Below are positions 52,215 through 63,960 of a stretch of DNA of 64,000 nucleotides, piece after piece. The stretch comes from Mycolicibacter senuensis (GTDB lineage: Bacteria > Actinomycetota > Actinomycetes > Mycobacteriales > Mycobacteriaceae): contig NZ_LQPS01000028.1 in the NCBI RefSeq assembly GCF_002101885.1, positions 92,748 to 156,747 of the forward strand, in the 5' to 3' direction. The notes beneath the pieces were generated by a model. It did no database searches, was not told the origin of the DNA, and saw nothing but the letters and a program-made list of their open reading frames with translations. Each line of letters begins with the position of its first letter. Within the stretch, counting starts at the first letter, position 1. The translations under genes and the position numbers were made by a program.

Positions 52215-53350
52215 CGCCGGTGAGCCCCGGCCGGGTCCGCCAAGTCCAGGGTCTGGCGGATCAGTTCGCCGATGCGGTCGGTCTCCAGCAGGAAGCCGTC
52301 GTGCCCGTAGTCGGACTCGACCACTTGCAGGCGCGCGCAGCCGGGCAGCAGGTCGGCCAGCTCGGCCTGCAGCCGCAGCGGATACAGCCGGTCGGAGGTG
52401 ATTCCGGCGACCACGGCCGGTACCGGGCAGCCGCGCAGGGCGGCGGCGACCCCGCCCCGGCCGCGGCCCACGTCGTAGCTGGACAGCGACTCGGTCAGCG
52501 TCACGTAACTGCCGGCGTCGAACCGCGACACCAGCTTGCCGCCCTGGTGGCCCAGGTAGCTCTCCACTGCGTAACGGCCGCCCTCGGCCGGGTCCTCGCC
52601 GTCCTGGGCGGTGTTGCCGAACCGCCGGTCCAGTTCGGCCTCGCCGCGGTAGGTCAGGTGGGCGATGCGCCGGGCGATCGCGAGCCCGCTCTCGGGACTG
52701 CGGCCGGTGCCGTGGTAGTCACCGCTCTGCCAGTCCGGGTCGGCCTTGATCGCGGCGATCTGGGTGCTCTGGGTGCCGATTTGGTCGGCGGTCGCCCGGG
52801 CGCCCACGGCCAGCAGCAGGCCCGCGCGCACCCGGTCCGGGTGACCGATCATCCACTCCAGCCCGCGGGCGCCGCCCATCGAACCGCCCACCACCGCGGC
52901 CACCTCGGTGATGCCGAGCGCGGCCAGCGTGGCGATGTCGGCTTCCACCTGGTCGCGAATCGAGATGGCGGGAAACCGTGAGCCCCAGGGCTTCCCGTCA
53001 CGGGCCAGCGAGCCCGGGCCGGTCGACCCGCGGCAGCCGCCCAGTGCGTTGGTGGCTACCGCGCACCAGCGGTCGGTGTCGATCGGGGCGCCCGGTCCGA
53101 CGATCCCGTCCCACCAGCCCGCGGTGGGATGCCCGGACCCGGCCGGCCCGGTGACATGGGAATCCCCGGTCAGCGCGTGCAGCACCATGACGACGTTGTC
53201 GCGGCGCGGCGACAGCTCGCCCCAGCGCTGCACCGCGATGCTGACATCGTCGAGCACCGCCCCGCTCTCCAACCGCAGCGAGCCGATGCCGACCGTGCCG
53301 GTCTCTCCCTCGGCAGGCAGCACTTGGGTCGAGAATTCCGAAATCGTCAC
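52211..53350 (-). CDS. metX: Homoserine O-acetyltransferase
   Basis: This 379-aa alpha/beta hydrolase-fold acyltransferase makes O-acetylhomoserine, the first committed step of methionine synthesis. The nucleophile elbow is [14 protein letters not shown], with [13 protein letters not shown] as the oxyanion-side strand and HDGFLLETD carrying the catalytic His. GTG 53350 gives exactly the length of M. tuberculosis MetA/MetX and has GAAGAGG upstream. It begins 23 bases after metC and shares its SAM-IV-controlled transcript. Confidence 0.95.
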
Positions 53351-53373
53351 CGTGGGCCTCTTCGACAACCGCC

Positions 53374-54696
53374 TCAACGCGCCGCCAGCGCGGACGATTC
53401 GCCGAGCTGTGTTGCGACCGCGGCGAACCCGAGTTCCAGGTCGGCCAGGATGTCTTCGATGCCTTCGATGCCGACCGCCAGCCGCACCAGGCCGGGGGTG
53501 ACACCGGTGCTCAGCAGCTCGTCGCCGGAGAGCTGGCTGTGCGTGGTGGACGCGGGGTGGATCACCAGTGAGCGCACGTCACCGATGTTGGCGACATGGC
53601 TGTGCAGTTGCAGCGCGTTGACGAACGCCTTTCCGGCTTCGACACCGCCGGCGATCTCGAAGGACAGCACGCCGCCGACCCCCTTGGGGGCCAGCTGCTG
53701 GGCCAGCTGGTGCCACGGCGAGTCGGGCAGTCCGGCGTAGTTGACGCTCAGCACGTCGTCGCGGGCGGCCAGGAATTCCGCCACCCGCTGGGCGTTGGCG
53801 ACGTGGCGCTCGACCCGCAGGCTCAGCGTCTCCAGGCCCTGGGCGATCAGGAAGGCGTTGAACGGCGAGGCCACCGACCCGTAGTCGCGCATCAGCTGGG
53901 CGCGGATTTTGACTGCGTAGGCCGGCGCGCCCAGGTCGGCGTAGACCAGGCCGTTGTAGCTGGGGTCGGGCGTGGTGAAGCCGGGGTGGCGGCCCTGGGT
54001 CCAGTCGAAGTTGCCGCCGTCGACGATCACGCCGGCGATCGCGGTGCCGTGGCCGCCCAGGTACTTGGTGGCCGAGTGCACGACGATGTCGGCGCCCTGG
54101 CTGATCGGCTGGATCAGGTACGGGGTGGCGATGGTGTTGTCGACGATCAGCGGTACCCCGTGCTCGTGGGCCACCGCCGAGACGCCCGGGGTGTCGAGGA
54201 TGTCGATCTTGGGGTTGGAGATGCTCTCGGCGTAGAACGCCTTGGTGTTCGGCTGTACCGCCGCGGCCCAGGACTCCAGGCTGTCGGGGTCGTCGACGAA
54301 GCTGACCTCGATACCCAGCTTGGGCAGCGAGTAGCGGAACAGGTTGTAGGTGCCGCCGTACAGTCGCGGGCTGGCCACGATGTGGTCGCCGGTGCCGGCC
54401 AGGTTGAAGATCGCGAACGTGCTGGCGGCCTGGCCGGCCGAGAGCAAGGTGGCGCCCACCCCGCCCTCGAGCGCGGCGATGCGTTCCTCGATGACGGCGT
54501 TGGTGGGGTTGGTCAGCCGGGTGTAGATGTTGCCCGGCTCGGCCAGCGCGAAGCGGGCGGCGGCCTCGTCGGTGTCGCTGAACAGATACGAGGTGGTCTG
54601 GTAGATCGGCAGGGCGCGCGACCCGGTCTCCGGGTCACCGGCGTGGCCGACGTGGATCTGCTTGGTCTCGAACGACCAGTTGTTACCGGCGGTCAT
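53374..54696 (-). CDS. metC: O-acetylhomoserine sulfhydrylase (metC/metY type)
   Basis: This 440-aa PLP enzyme of the Cys/Met metabolism family has [22 protein letters not shown] for the cofactor phosphate, [29 protein letters not shown] and the PLP lysine in [11 protein letters not shown]. The C-terminal [13 protein letters not shown] and [10 protein letters not shown] segments are conserved. It converts O-acetylhomoserine and sulfide to homocysteine. It is named metC in M. tuberculosis (Rv3340), though metY describes the reaction better. It is preceded by a SAM-IV riboswitch. Confidence 0.95.
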   Translation of the reverse strand: MTAGNNWSFETKQIHVGHAGDPETGSRALPIYQTTSYLFSDTDEAAARFALAEPGNIYTRLTNPTNAVIEERIAALEGGVGATLLSAGQAASTFAIFNLAGTGDHIVASPRLYGGTYNLFRYSLPKLGIEVSFVDDPDSLESWAAAVQPNTKAFYAESISNPKIDILDTPGVSAVAHEHGVPLIVDNTIATPYLIQPISQGADIVVHSATKYLGGHGTAIAGVIVDGGNFDWTQGRHPGFTTPDPSYNGLVYADLGAPAYAVKIRAQLMRDYGSVASPFNAFLIAQGLETLSLRVERHVANAQRVAEFLAARDDVLSVNYAGLPDSPWHQLAQQLAPKGVGGVLSFEIAGGVEAGKAFVNALQLHSHVANIGDVRSLVIHPASTTHSQLSGDELLSTGVTPGLVRLAVGIEGIEDILADLELGFAAVATQLGESSALAAR

Positions 54697-54826
54697 AGGT
54701 AGATGCTTTCTGAAGAGAGTGTTATCGCTGGGGCAGGAGTGGTATCAGCGACGACAACAACGGTCTGATCGGCGCAAGGAGGCACGCATCAGGTTCCCCT
54801 GTCTACTCGGGGGGCCCGTTGTGGCG

Positions 54827-54947
54827 GACCCGCGCTTGCCGCGTAGCCTGCGGCGGCTACTCAACCCGGTCAATCACCCGGGGCACCCCACCGCGGTTGG
54901 AGGGTTGCCGGCCAGCAAGCCGGGGCTTCGCGCTGGCACTCATGACC
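54827..54947 (-). promoter_or_regulatory. SAM-IV riboswitch upstream of metC
   Basis: Read on the minus strand this contains GGTCATGAGTGCCAGCG, AAGCCCCGGCTTGCTGGCCG, GCAACCCTCC, GCGGTGGGGTGCCCCGGGTG and the closing TGACC of stem P1 (5' GGTCA at 54943-54947 pairs with 54868-54872). A downstream hairpin GTAGCC/GGCTAC (54843-54860) and GCGGCAAGCGCGGGTC complete the SAM-IV form known from mycobacterial metC leaders. The expression platform is the 130 bases to the metC ATG. The rest of the 54697-55089 gap holds only that leader and the icd2 leader; I see no gene in it. Confidence 0.93.
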
Positions 54948-55089
54948 GCTTCGCAGCCTATCGCATCCAGCGGAGGTGCCGCCACCTGATCACCGCCGGT
55001 GGCAGCCATCCGGTAGTACGCGATACTTGAGGCCGCCGTGTACCACGCGGAACAACAGACATACGAACCCTGACGCCGGGAGAACAGCC

Positions 55090-57324
<2,235 letters not shown>

Positions 57325-57440
57325 GGGGTTCGCCCGTGCGGCGCCGTGGTGTTCGGGTGGCTGTTCGTCGCGTTTGCCCGTTGGCCACGCTCGGGGCCGG
57401 GTCTGACCGCAGGGTTTGTCCTTCCCGATCGGCATTCACG

Positions 57441-57449
57441 TGCGACAAT
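57441..57449 (+). promoter_or_regulatory. Extended -10 promoter of the first PPE-urease unit
   Basis: TGCGACAAT (TG-N-GACAAT) lies 13 bases before the riboswitch stem. The second riboswitch has TGCGATAAT at the same relative place, and the flanking CGCCGG is shared. Confidence 0.6.
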
Positions 57450-57461
57450 TCGCCGGGTAAG

Positions 57462-57561
57462 GCGACGACGACGTAGGAAGCCGGTGCGAATCCGGCGCGG
57501 TCCCGCCACTGTGATCGTCGGAGTGAACTCTCCGCTGTGAGTCAGATACTCGCGTCGTCGC
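57462..57561 (+). promoter_or_regulatory. Cobalamin riboswitch 1
   Basis: GGAAGCCGGTGCGAATCCGG, GCGGTCCCGCCACTGTGA (B12-box core) and GAGTCAGATAC are the conserved cobalamin aptamer segments. The closing stem P1 is perfect: GCGACGACG (57462-57470) with CGTCGTCGC (57553-57561). A hairpin TCGGGG/CCCCGA (57572-57577 with 57585-57590) then lies against the GAGAGAG ribosome site of the PPE gene, suggesting translational control by ribosome-site sequestration. It follows icd2 with no other gene between. Confidence 0.95.
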
Positions 57562-57604
57562 ATCCTGCGATTCGGGGCGGGGCACCCCGAGAGAGCTGGC
57601 GAAC

Positions 57605-59248
57605 GTGACCGCGCCGATTTGGATCGCGTCTCCTCCCGAAGTCCATTCGACGCTCCTGTCGGCCGGCCCCGGCGCCGGTCCGCTGCTGGCGTCGTCGGCG
57701 GCGTGGAGCGCGTTGAGCATCGAGTACACCGAGATCGCCGACGAGCTGACGGCCCTGCTGGGCGCGGTGCAGGCCGGGGCGTGGCAGGGACCGTCCGCCG
57801 AGGCCTACCTGGCGGCCAACGCGCCCTACCTGGCCTGGCTGACCCACGCCGCCGCCAACAGTTCGGTGATGGCCGTCCAGCAGCAGATCGCGGCCTCGGC
57901 CTACAGCGCGGCGCTGGCGGCCATGCCGACGATGGCCGAACTGGCTGCCAACCACGCCACCCACGCGGTGCTGGTGGCCACCAACTTCTTCGGCGTCAAC
58001 ACCATCCCGATCGCACTCAACGAAGCCGACTACGGCCGGATGTGGCTGCAGGCCGCCACCGTGATGGCCACCTATCAGGCCGTCGCCGGCGCGGCGGTCG
58101 CGTCGAGTCCGCAGACCCTCGCCGCGCCGCAGATCGCCAAGGCCGGAGCCGCCGGTTCGAGCGCTGCCAGCCAGCCGCAGCTGCCGCCCGACCGGCAGAA
58201 CGACATCATGGAGTGGCTGCAGAACAGCGGCTACACCGACTTCTACAACAACGTGCTGCAGCCGATGATCAACGAGCTGGCGGCCAACCCCTTCCTTGAG
58301 CCGCTCTTCTCCGGCTTCAACCCCTGGCTGCCGGTGCTGGGCAACCCGCTCAGCTTCTTCAGCCCCTACAACATCGCGTTCGCGCTGGGCTACCCGATGG
58401 ACTTCGGGTCGTTCGCCGCCTACCTGTCGCAGACCTTCGCGTTCATCGCCGCCGACCTGGCCGCGGCGTTCGCCAGCGGCAACCCCAGCACCATCGCCGC
58501 CACCTTGCTGTTCACCGCCGTCGAGGCGATCGGCACCATCATCACCGACGTGATCGCCCTGCTCAAGACGCTGTTGGAGCAGGCGATCGTGCTGATCCCG
58601 GTGATGCTGCCGATGCTGACCGCCGCCCTGGCGCCGCTGGCCGTGGCGCCGCTGACCGGGCTGGCGGGACTGTCCGGGCTGGCCGCGCTGCACGCCGTGC
58701 CGGTTCCGGTCGTTCCGGTGGTCCCGCCGTTCGCCGGTCTGACGGTGGCCCCCACTCCGCCGGCCGCGGCGCCGGCTCCCGCGCCCGCTCCGGCGCCGGC
58801 TCCCGCGCCCGCTCCGGTCCCCGGTGCACCTCCCGCACCCCCGCCGCCGCCCGCACCGCCGCTGTCGCCGGTGGACGGCATGTCCTACATATACATGGTG
58901 GCCGGCCTGGGTCAGCAGGCCCGCCGAGCGGCGGGCACCAGCGCGCGCCGCCGCAGAGCACCCGAGCCCGATGCCGCCGACGCCCCGGCGGACGCGGCCG
59001 CCGCCGAGGTGCCGGCCAAGACCCGCCGGCGCCGGAAAGCCAAGGCGGACATGCTCGGCCGCGGCTATGAGTACATGGATCTGGAGGACGCCGAGGACGG
59101 ACCTGATACGGCGGCGTCGGCTCGGGGGGCCGGCACGCTGGGGGCGGCGACGACGGCCGGCGCCGTCGGCGGCTTGACGACGCTGACGCGGGATTCCTTC
59201 GACGGGCAAGCCACCACGCCGATGATGCCGAGCACCTGGGAGTCCTAA
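57605..59248 (+). CDS. PPE2-like PPE family protein (copy 1)
   Basis: This 547-aa protein has the PPE motif at residues 10-12 (IASPPEVHS), a helical PPE domain of about 180 residues with [21 protein letters not shown], and a central region with hydrophobic segments. An Ala-Pro repeat comes next, and then a basic cluster [25 protein letters not shown] near residue 480. The resemblance to M. tuberculosis PPE2 (Rv0256c) is strong, including its cobalamin riboswitch. PPE2 has been reported to carry a nuclear-localisation-type basic segment; this copy has an equivalent [13 protein letters not shown] patch. GTG 57605 follows GAGAGAG. ureA starts 85 bases downstream. Confidence 0.93.
   Translation: MTAPIWIASPPEVHSTLLSAGPGAGPLLASSAAWSALSIEYTEIADELTALLGAVQAGAWQGPSAEAYLAANAPYLAWLTHAAANSSVMAVQQQIAASAYSAALAAMPTMAELAANHATHAVLVATNFFGVNTIPIALNEADYGRMWLQAATVMATYQAVAGAAVASSPQTLAAPQIAKAGAAGSSAASQPQLPPDRQNDIMEWLQNSGYTDFYNNVLQPMINELAANPFLEPLFSGFNPWLPVLGNPLSFFSPYNIAFALGYPMDFGSFAAYLSQTFAFIAADLAAAFASGNPSTIAATLLFTAVEAIGTIITDVIALLKTLLEQAIVLIPVMLPMLTAALAPLAVAPLTGLAGLSGLAALHAVPVPVVPVVPPFAGLTVAPTPPAAAPAPAPAPAPAPAPAPVPGAPPAPPPPPAPPLSPVDGMSYIYMVAGLGQQARRAAGTSARRRRAPEPDAADAPADAAAAEVPAKTRRRRKAKADMLGRGYEYMDLEDAEDGPDTAASARGAGTLGAATTAGAVGGLTTLTRDSFDGQATTPMMPSTWES
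58768..58815 (+). repeat. Perfect 24-bp tandem duplication in the PPE Ala-Pro tract
   Basis: The 24-base unit at 58768-58791 is repeated exactly at 58792-58815 and encodes alternating Ala-Pro. Such slippage-prone tracts vary in length between strains. Confidence 0.9.
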
Positions 59249-59333
59249 CCCACCGGTTTGTCGCCGTCGCCCGGCGGGTAGTTGGTTGCGAGGGCACCCG
59301 CGGGGGCTGGTTCGACGGGTTGGGGGCAGTGCA

Positions 59334-59738
59334 GTGGCGCGGAAACAACAGACCAAACAAGACCGTTCGGCAGACCGTTCCGGCTCGGTCATGCGCGACA
59401 CCTCGACGCCGGGGGCACAGACCTGGCTGTCGTCGATGATGCTGACGCCGCGGGAGACCGAGAAGCTGGTCATCTATCAGGTGGCTGAACTCGCCCGCCG
59501 CCGAAAACAACGCGGCACCAAGCTCAACGCCACCGAATCGATCGCGCTGATCTGCGAAACGCTGCTGGAGGCCGCACGCGATGGCGTGTCGCTGGCCGAC
59601 ACGATCGAGCGCGGCAAACGCGTTCTCACCCGCGATGACGTGATGCCCGGTGTCACCGAGATGGTCACGCTCGTGCAGGTGGAGGCGACGTTCAAGACCG
59701 GTACGCAATTGATTTCAGTGGCCGAGCCATTCTCGTGA
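59334..59738 (+). CDS. ureA: Urease subunit gamma, N-terminally extended
   Basis: This 134-aa protein has a C-terminal UreA domain of 100 residues (MLTPRETEKLVIYQVAELARRR, LNATESIALICETLLEAARDG, LTRDDVMPGVTEMVTLVQVEATF). A 34-residue polar N-terminal extension (ARKQQTKQDRSADRSGSVM...) is not typical of UreA. GTG 59334 has a GGGGG site 7 bases upstream. Starting at ATG 59391 or 59438 would give a normal-length subunit, but neither has a ribosome site. UreA is the small subunit of the (alpha-beta-gamma)3 urease. ureB follows by 21 bases. Confidence 0.85.
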   Translation: MARKQQTKQDRSADRSGSVMRDTSTPGAQTWLSSMMLTPRETEKLVIYQVAELARRRKQRGTKLNATESIALICETLLEAARDGVSLADTIERGKRVLTRDDVMPGVTEMVTLVQVEATFKTGTQLISVAEPFS

Positions 59739-59759
59739 CTGCGGCAGAAAGGATTCGCC

Positions 59760-60203
59760 ATGATCCCCGGTGAATGGCTTCTTACCGACGAACCGCTCGA
59801 ACTCAACGCGGGCCGGCCCACCCAGCAGATCACGGTGCGAAATACCGGCGAGCTGACGGTCCAGGTCGGCTCGCACTACCACTTCTTCGAAGTGAACCGG
59901 GCATTGAGCTTCGACCGCCGGCGAGCGCTCGGGATGCGTTTGAACATCCCGGCGGGGCAGGCGATCCGGTTCGATCCGGGGGAGCAGCAGGAGGTGGAGC
60001 TGGTCAAGCTCAGCGGTACCGGCCGCATCCTCGGGTTCAACGGACTGGTGAACGGCTCTCTCGGCGATGAGCTGATCACGGCACGAATCCTGCGTCGGGC
60101 CAGGGAATCCGGATTCTGCGGTGACGACGATGACGGGACCGACGATGCGTCGTCGAAACCCACGACACCGGCCCGCAGCCGGAAAGGCAAGGGATCCCGA
60201 TGA
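59760..60203 (+). CDS. ureB: Urease subunit beta
   Basis: This 147-aa urease beta subunit has MIPGEWLL, the [22 protein letters not shown] core with its HFFEVN strand, [22 protein letters not shown], and [12 protein letters not shown]. The last 35 residues are a charged extension ([12 protein letters not shown]...) beyond the usual 100-aa length. ATG 59760 follows ureA, and its TGA overlaps the ATG of ureC (60200-60203). Confidence 0.93.
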   Translation: MIPGEWLLTDEPLELNAGRPTQQITVRNTGELTVQVGSHYHFFEVNRALSFDRRRALGMRLNIPAGQAIRFDPGEQQEVELVKLSGTGRILGFNGLVNGSLGDELITARILRRARESGFCGDDDDGTDDASSKPTTPARSRKGKGSR

Positions 60204-61911
60204 GCTTGATACCCCGCCGCGACTACGCGGCGTTATACGGACCCACCACCGGCGACCGGTTCCGGCTTGCCGACACCGATCTGGTCGCACAGGTGGAACG
60301 CAGCCTGCTCACGCCCGGTGAAGAACTCGTCTTCGGCGGCGGCAAGTCGGTGCGCGACGGGATGGGCCAGGTCCCGGGCGTCCGCAACGTCGACGGCGCC
60401 TTGGACCTCGTCATCACCAGTGTGGTGGTGATGGATCCGATCGTCGGCATCGTCAAGGCCGACATCGGCATCAAGGACGGAAGGATCGCCGGCATCGGCC
60501 AGGCCGGCAACCCCTACATGCAGGACGGTGTCGACCCGTGCCTGATCGTCGGCGCCGGAACCCAGGTGCTCTCCGGCGAAGGACTGGTTGCGACGGCCGG
60601 CGGAGTCGACACGCACGTGCACTTCATCTCCCCGGGTCAGGTGCAACACGGGCTGTCCGCCGGTGTCACCACGGCGGCGGGACCGGCTCCGACGACGGCG
60701 CCCGGGCGACCAACTGCACGCCCGGTTCGCACAACATCACCCGCATGCTGCAGGCGACGTCGCGCTTCCCGGTCAACGTCGGGTTTCTGGGCAAGGGCAA
60801 CAGCAGCCAACCCGACCCGCTGATGGAGCAGATCGAAACCGGGGCATGCGGATTGAAGGTCCATGAGGATTGGGGCGCCACCCCGGCGGTCATCGACTGC
60901 GCGCTGAGCGTCGCCGACGATTACGACGTCCAGATCGCGATTCACACCGATTCGCTCAACGAAGCCGGCTACGTCACCGACACCATCAACGCGATCAACG
61001 GCCGGGCGATCCACGCCTACCACATCGAAGGTGCCGGCGGCGGTCATGCGCCGGACGTGATGGTGATGGCCGGCCTACCCAATGTGCTGCCGTCCTCGAC
61101 CAACCCCACCCGGCCGTTCACCACCGACACGCTCGACAACCTGTTCTACATGACTACGGTGACCCATCACCTGGATCCGCAGAACCCGGTGGACAGTGCG
61201 TTAGCCCGATCCCGCATCCGCGGCGCCACCGAGGCCGCCGAGGACGTCTTGCAGGATCTCGGTGTGGTGTCGATGAACACCTCGGACTCCCAGGCGATGG
61301 GCCGGATGGGTGACACCATCACCACCGCCTGGCGTACCGCCGACAAGATGAAGAAACAGACCGGCAAGCTCGAGGGCGACCCGGAGGCCCACGACAACGG
61401 CCGGATTCTGCGCTACCTGGCGAAGTACACCATCAATCCGGCGCTGACCCACGGCATCGGGCACCTGCTGGGCTCGCTGGAGCCGGGCAAGATCGCCGAT
61501 ATCGTGGTGTGGCCCACCAACACCTTCGGGGTGAAGCCGAAGTTCGTCCTCAAGGGCGGCATGGTGGCATGGGGGACGATGGGCGACCCCACCGCCTCGA
61601 TCCCCACCGCCGAACCGGTGATGCTGCGCTCGTTGTACGGCAGCGAAGCCGCCGTGACACGACACACCGCCATGACGTTCATGTCCCACGCCGCGGTGGA
61701 AGCCGGTGTGCCCGAACGCATCGGGATCGACCGGTGGGTCGAGCCGGTCCGGGGCTGCCGCACTATCGGCAAGCAGCAGATGGTGCGCAACAATGCCACG
61801 CCGGACATCCGCATCGACCCCTCGACGCATCAGGTCTACCTGGACGGCAAGCTCGCCGAGGTCGAACCGGCCGACAGTGTGCCGATGTCGCAGCTGTACT
61901 ACATCGTCTGA
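60200..61911 (+). pseudogene. ureC: Urease subunit alpha (catalytic), frameshifted
   Basis: The coding region is in two frames. The first, from ATG 60200, covers [20 protein letters not shown] to [24 protein letters not shown] (metal ligands His-x-His). The second resumes as [18 protein letters not shown] and runs to QLYYIV. The break falls at 60672/60673. Against the family's GVTT-x-x-GGGTG, 7 bases appear missing. All other nickel-site residues are present: GLKVHEDWGATP with the carbamylated Lys, HTDSLNEAG, YHIEGAGGGHAPD and SDSQAMGR. The active-site flap reads VTHHLDP where most ureases have VCHHLDP, so the flap Cys is Thr. No ureF, ureG or ureD genes lie nearby. Confidence 0.9.
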
Positions 61912-61950
61912 GATTCGCCCGGCAGTACCGCGAGACGGGAGGCCACAGCG

Positions 61951-61959
61951 TGCGATAAT
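61951..61959 (+). promoter_or_regulatory. Extended -10 promoter of the second PPE unit
   Basis: TGCGATAAT (TG-N-GATAAT) lies 11 bases before the riboswitch stem, matching the arrangement at 57441-57449. Confidence 0.6.
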
Positions 61960-61970
61960 GCGCCGGTAAG

Positions 61971-62114
61971 GCAACGACGGTGCAGGAAGCCGGTGAGAAT
62001 CCGGCACGGTCCCGCCACTGTGATCGGGGAGCGACCCTCAACAGCCACGGCTCCGCAGGGAGTTGGAAGGCGAGGCGAGCGATGATCCGAGAGTCAGGAC
62101 ACTCACGTCGTCGC
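61971..62114 (+). promoter_or_regulatory. Cobalamin riboswitch 2
   Basis: It shares GGAAGCCGGTGAGAATCCGG, CACGGTCCCGCCACTGTGAT and GAGTCAGGACAC with the first switch. P1 is GCAACGACG (61971-61979) with CGTCGTCGC (62106-62114), with one mismatch. About 45 extra bases lie between the B12-box and the GAGTCAG segment (about 62030-62088), enlarging a peripheral stem. A hairpin CGGGG/CCCCG (62126-62130 with 62138-62142) precedes the GAGAGAG ribosome site of the PPE gene. It starts 59 bases after the ureC stop. Confidence 0.95.
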
Positions 62115-62157
62115 ATCCTGCTACCCGGGGCGGTGTACCCCGAGAGAGCTGGTCGAC

Positions 62158-63873
62158 GTGACCGCGCCTATTTGGATGGCGTCTCCGCCGGAAGTGCATT
62201 CAACGTTGTTATCGGCCGGTCCTGGCGCCGGCACGCTGCTGGCGTCGGCCGCCGCGTGGGCCGCGCTGGCCGCTGACTACACCGCCACCGCCGATGAGCT
62301 GACCGCCCTGTTGGGCGCGGTGCAATCCGGGGCGTGGCAGGGCCCGTCCGCGGAGGCGTTCGTGGCCGCCCACGCGCCGTTGCTGGCCTGGTTGCTGCAG
62401 GCCAGCGCCGACAGCGCGGCCACCGCCGCGCAGCAGCAGACCGCGGGTGCGGCCTACACCAGTGCGCTGGCCGCGATGCCGACGATGGCCGAGCTGGTGG
62501 CCAACCATGTCACGCATGCGGTGCTGGTGGGCACGAACTTCTTCGGCGTCAACACCATTCCGATCGCGCTGAACGAGGCCGACTACGCGCGGATGTGGCT
62601 GCAGGCCGCCACCGTGATGACCGCCTACCAGGCGACCGCGACCACCGCGGTGGCGGCGACGCCGCAGACCGCGCCGGCGCCCGCGGTGCTCAAGACTGCC
62701 GGCAGCGCCGACGCGACCGCGCCGGAGCCGCCCCAGTGGTTCCTCGACTTCGCGAAATGGCTCGAAGGCCTCGTCCCCAGCCCGCCGTATCCCGACAGCA
62801 GTCAGTACCCGCTGTATGCGCAGTTGACGGAGTTCTTCGACAAGATCGGCTTCACCGGTATCTCGGGTCCGCTGGCCGATTTCTTCGCGAGCCTGCAGAG
62901 CGGATCGTCGTTGCTGCCGCCGTGGGGGGTGCCCGGCTCGTGGCTGGGGTGGACCGGCAACCCGCTGAGCTATTTCAACCCGGCAAACCTGGCCTACATC
63001 TTCTCGGTGCCCCTGGATCCGGGATCGTATTTCGCGTTCACCAGCATCGTCATCGTCGACGATCTGCTGGCGATCATGTACACGGCGCTGTTCAATCCGC
63101 AAGGACTCGGCCTGGTGGTACCGCTGGCGATGGTCGAGATCGTCGGGGCGACGATCGGCAACACCATTCAGGCGCTCAACTACCTGGTCACCCAGACGGC
63201 GCTGATACCCGCATTGCTGCCGGCGCTGGCCGCCACGAGCGTGCTGGCCCCGGCCGGGGTGCTCGGCGGCCTGGGTATCGGCGGGCTGGCGCACCACTTC
63301 GCGACGGCTGCCGCGGTGCCGCCGCCCGCCCCGCCGCCCGGACTGGTGATGGCCCAGCCGCCGGCCACGGCGCCCGCGCCGGCCCCGGCGCCGGCCCCGG
63401 CGCCCGCACCGGCGCCCGCTCCGGCCGCAGCACCCACCCCGCCGCCCGGTGCGCCGCCGCCCACGCCTGCCGGACCGCCGTCGGTCACCATGCCGGCCTA
63501 CATGTACATGGTCGGCGGCCTGGACATGGGTGCCCGGCGCGCATCAGGGACCAGTGCCCGCAAGAGACCGGTGCCCAAGCCGGACAGCGCGGACGTCCCC
63601 GCAGCCGAGGCGGCCGAGCAGACCGCGCCCCGGCGGCGGCGGCGCAAGCCGAAGGCCGACATGTTGGGCCGCGGCCATGAGTACATGGATCTGGAACCCG
63701 AGCCGGCACTGGTGGCGGCTTCGGATCGGGGTGCGGCACAAGGCTTCGCCGGTGGCTCGCACCGGGTGGCGGGCGCCCGCCCGGCCGGGCTGACCGCGCT
63801 GGCCGACGACGGGTTCGGCGGTGGCGCGGTCAGCCCGATGATGCCCAATACCTGGCCGGCCGACGAGACCTAG
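62158..63873 (+). CDS. PPE2-like PPE family protein (copy 2)
   Basis: This 571-aa paralog of the gene at 57605-59248 has the PPE motif at residues 10-12 (MASPPEVHS), [32 protein letters not shown] and an Ala-Pro tract. The basic patch [20 protein letters not shown] is followed by an acidic segment and the [12 protein letters not shown] end. The middle region (about residues 180-400) differs from copy 1. GTG 62158 follows GAGAGAG. Nothing follows it in the window but a 127-base tail, so any downstream operon partner lies beyond 64000. Confidence 0.93.
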   Translation: MTAPIWMASPPEVHSTLLSAGPGAGTLLASAAAWAALAADYTATADELTALLGAVQSGAWQGPSAEAFVAAHAPLLAWLLQASADSAATAAQQQTAGAAYTSALAAMPTMAELVANHVTHAVLVGTNFFGVNTIPIALNEADYARMWLQAATVMTAYQATATTAVAATPQTAPAPAVLKTAGSADATAPEPPQWFLDFAKWLEGLVPSPPYPDSSQYPLYAQLTEFFDKIGFTGISGPLADFFASLQSGSSLLPPWGVPGSWLGWTGNPLSYFNPANLAYIFSVPLDPGSYFAFTSIVIVDDLLAIMYTALFNPQGLGLVVPLAMVEIVGATIGNTIQALNYLVTQTALIPALLPALAATSVLAPAGVLGGLGIGGLAHHFATAAAVPPPAPPPGLVMAQPPATAPAPAPAPAPAPAPAPAPAAAPTPPPGAPPPTPAGPPSVTMPAYMYMVGGLDMGARRASGTSARKRPVPKPDSADVPAAEAAEQTAPRRRRRKPKADMLGRGHEYMDLEPEPALVAASDRGAAQGFAGGSHRVAGARPAGLTALADDGFGGGAVSPMMPNTWPADET

Positions 63874-63920
63874 CCGCGGGGTCTATGCGGCGGTCCAGCG
63901 TCGGCTCTCCTTCGTCGAGC

Positions 63921-63960
63921 CTTGCTAACTGGCTGTAGGTCTTGTCAACTGGCGGTGGGT
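63921..63960. repeat. Imperfect tandem 20-base repeat after the last PPE gene
   Basis: CTTGCTAACTGGCTGTAGGT (63921-63940) and CTTGTCAACTGGCGGTGGGT (63941-63960) agree at 16 of 20 bases. It is the only structure I see in the 127-base tail; a binding-site pair or the edge of a larger array are both possible. Confidence 0.7.

Noticed and set aside
63361..63430. GC-rich repeats in the second PPE gene as a regulatory repeat
   Set aside because: They are in-frame Ala-Pro codons of the coding sequence and need no further explanation.
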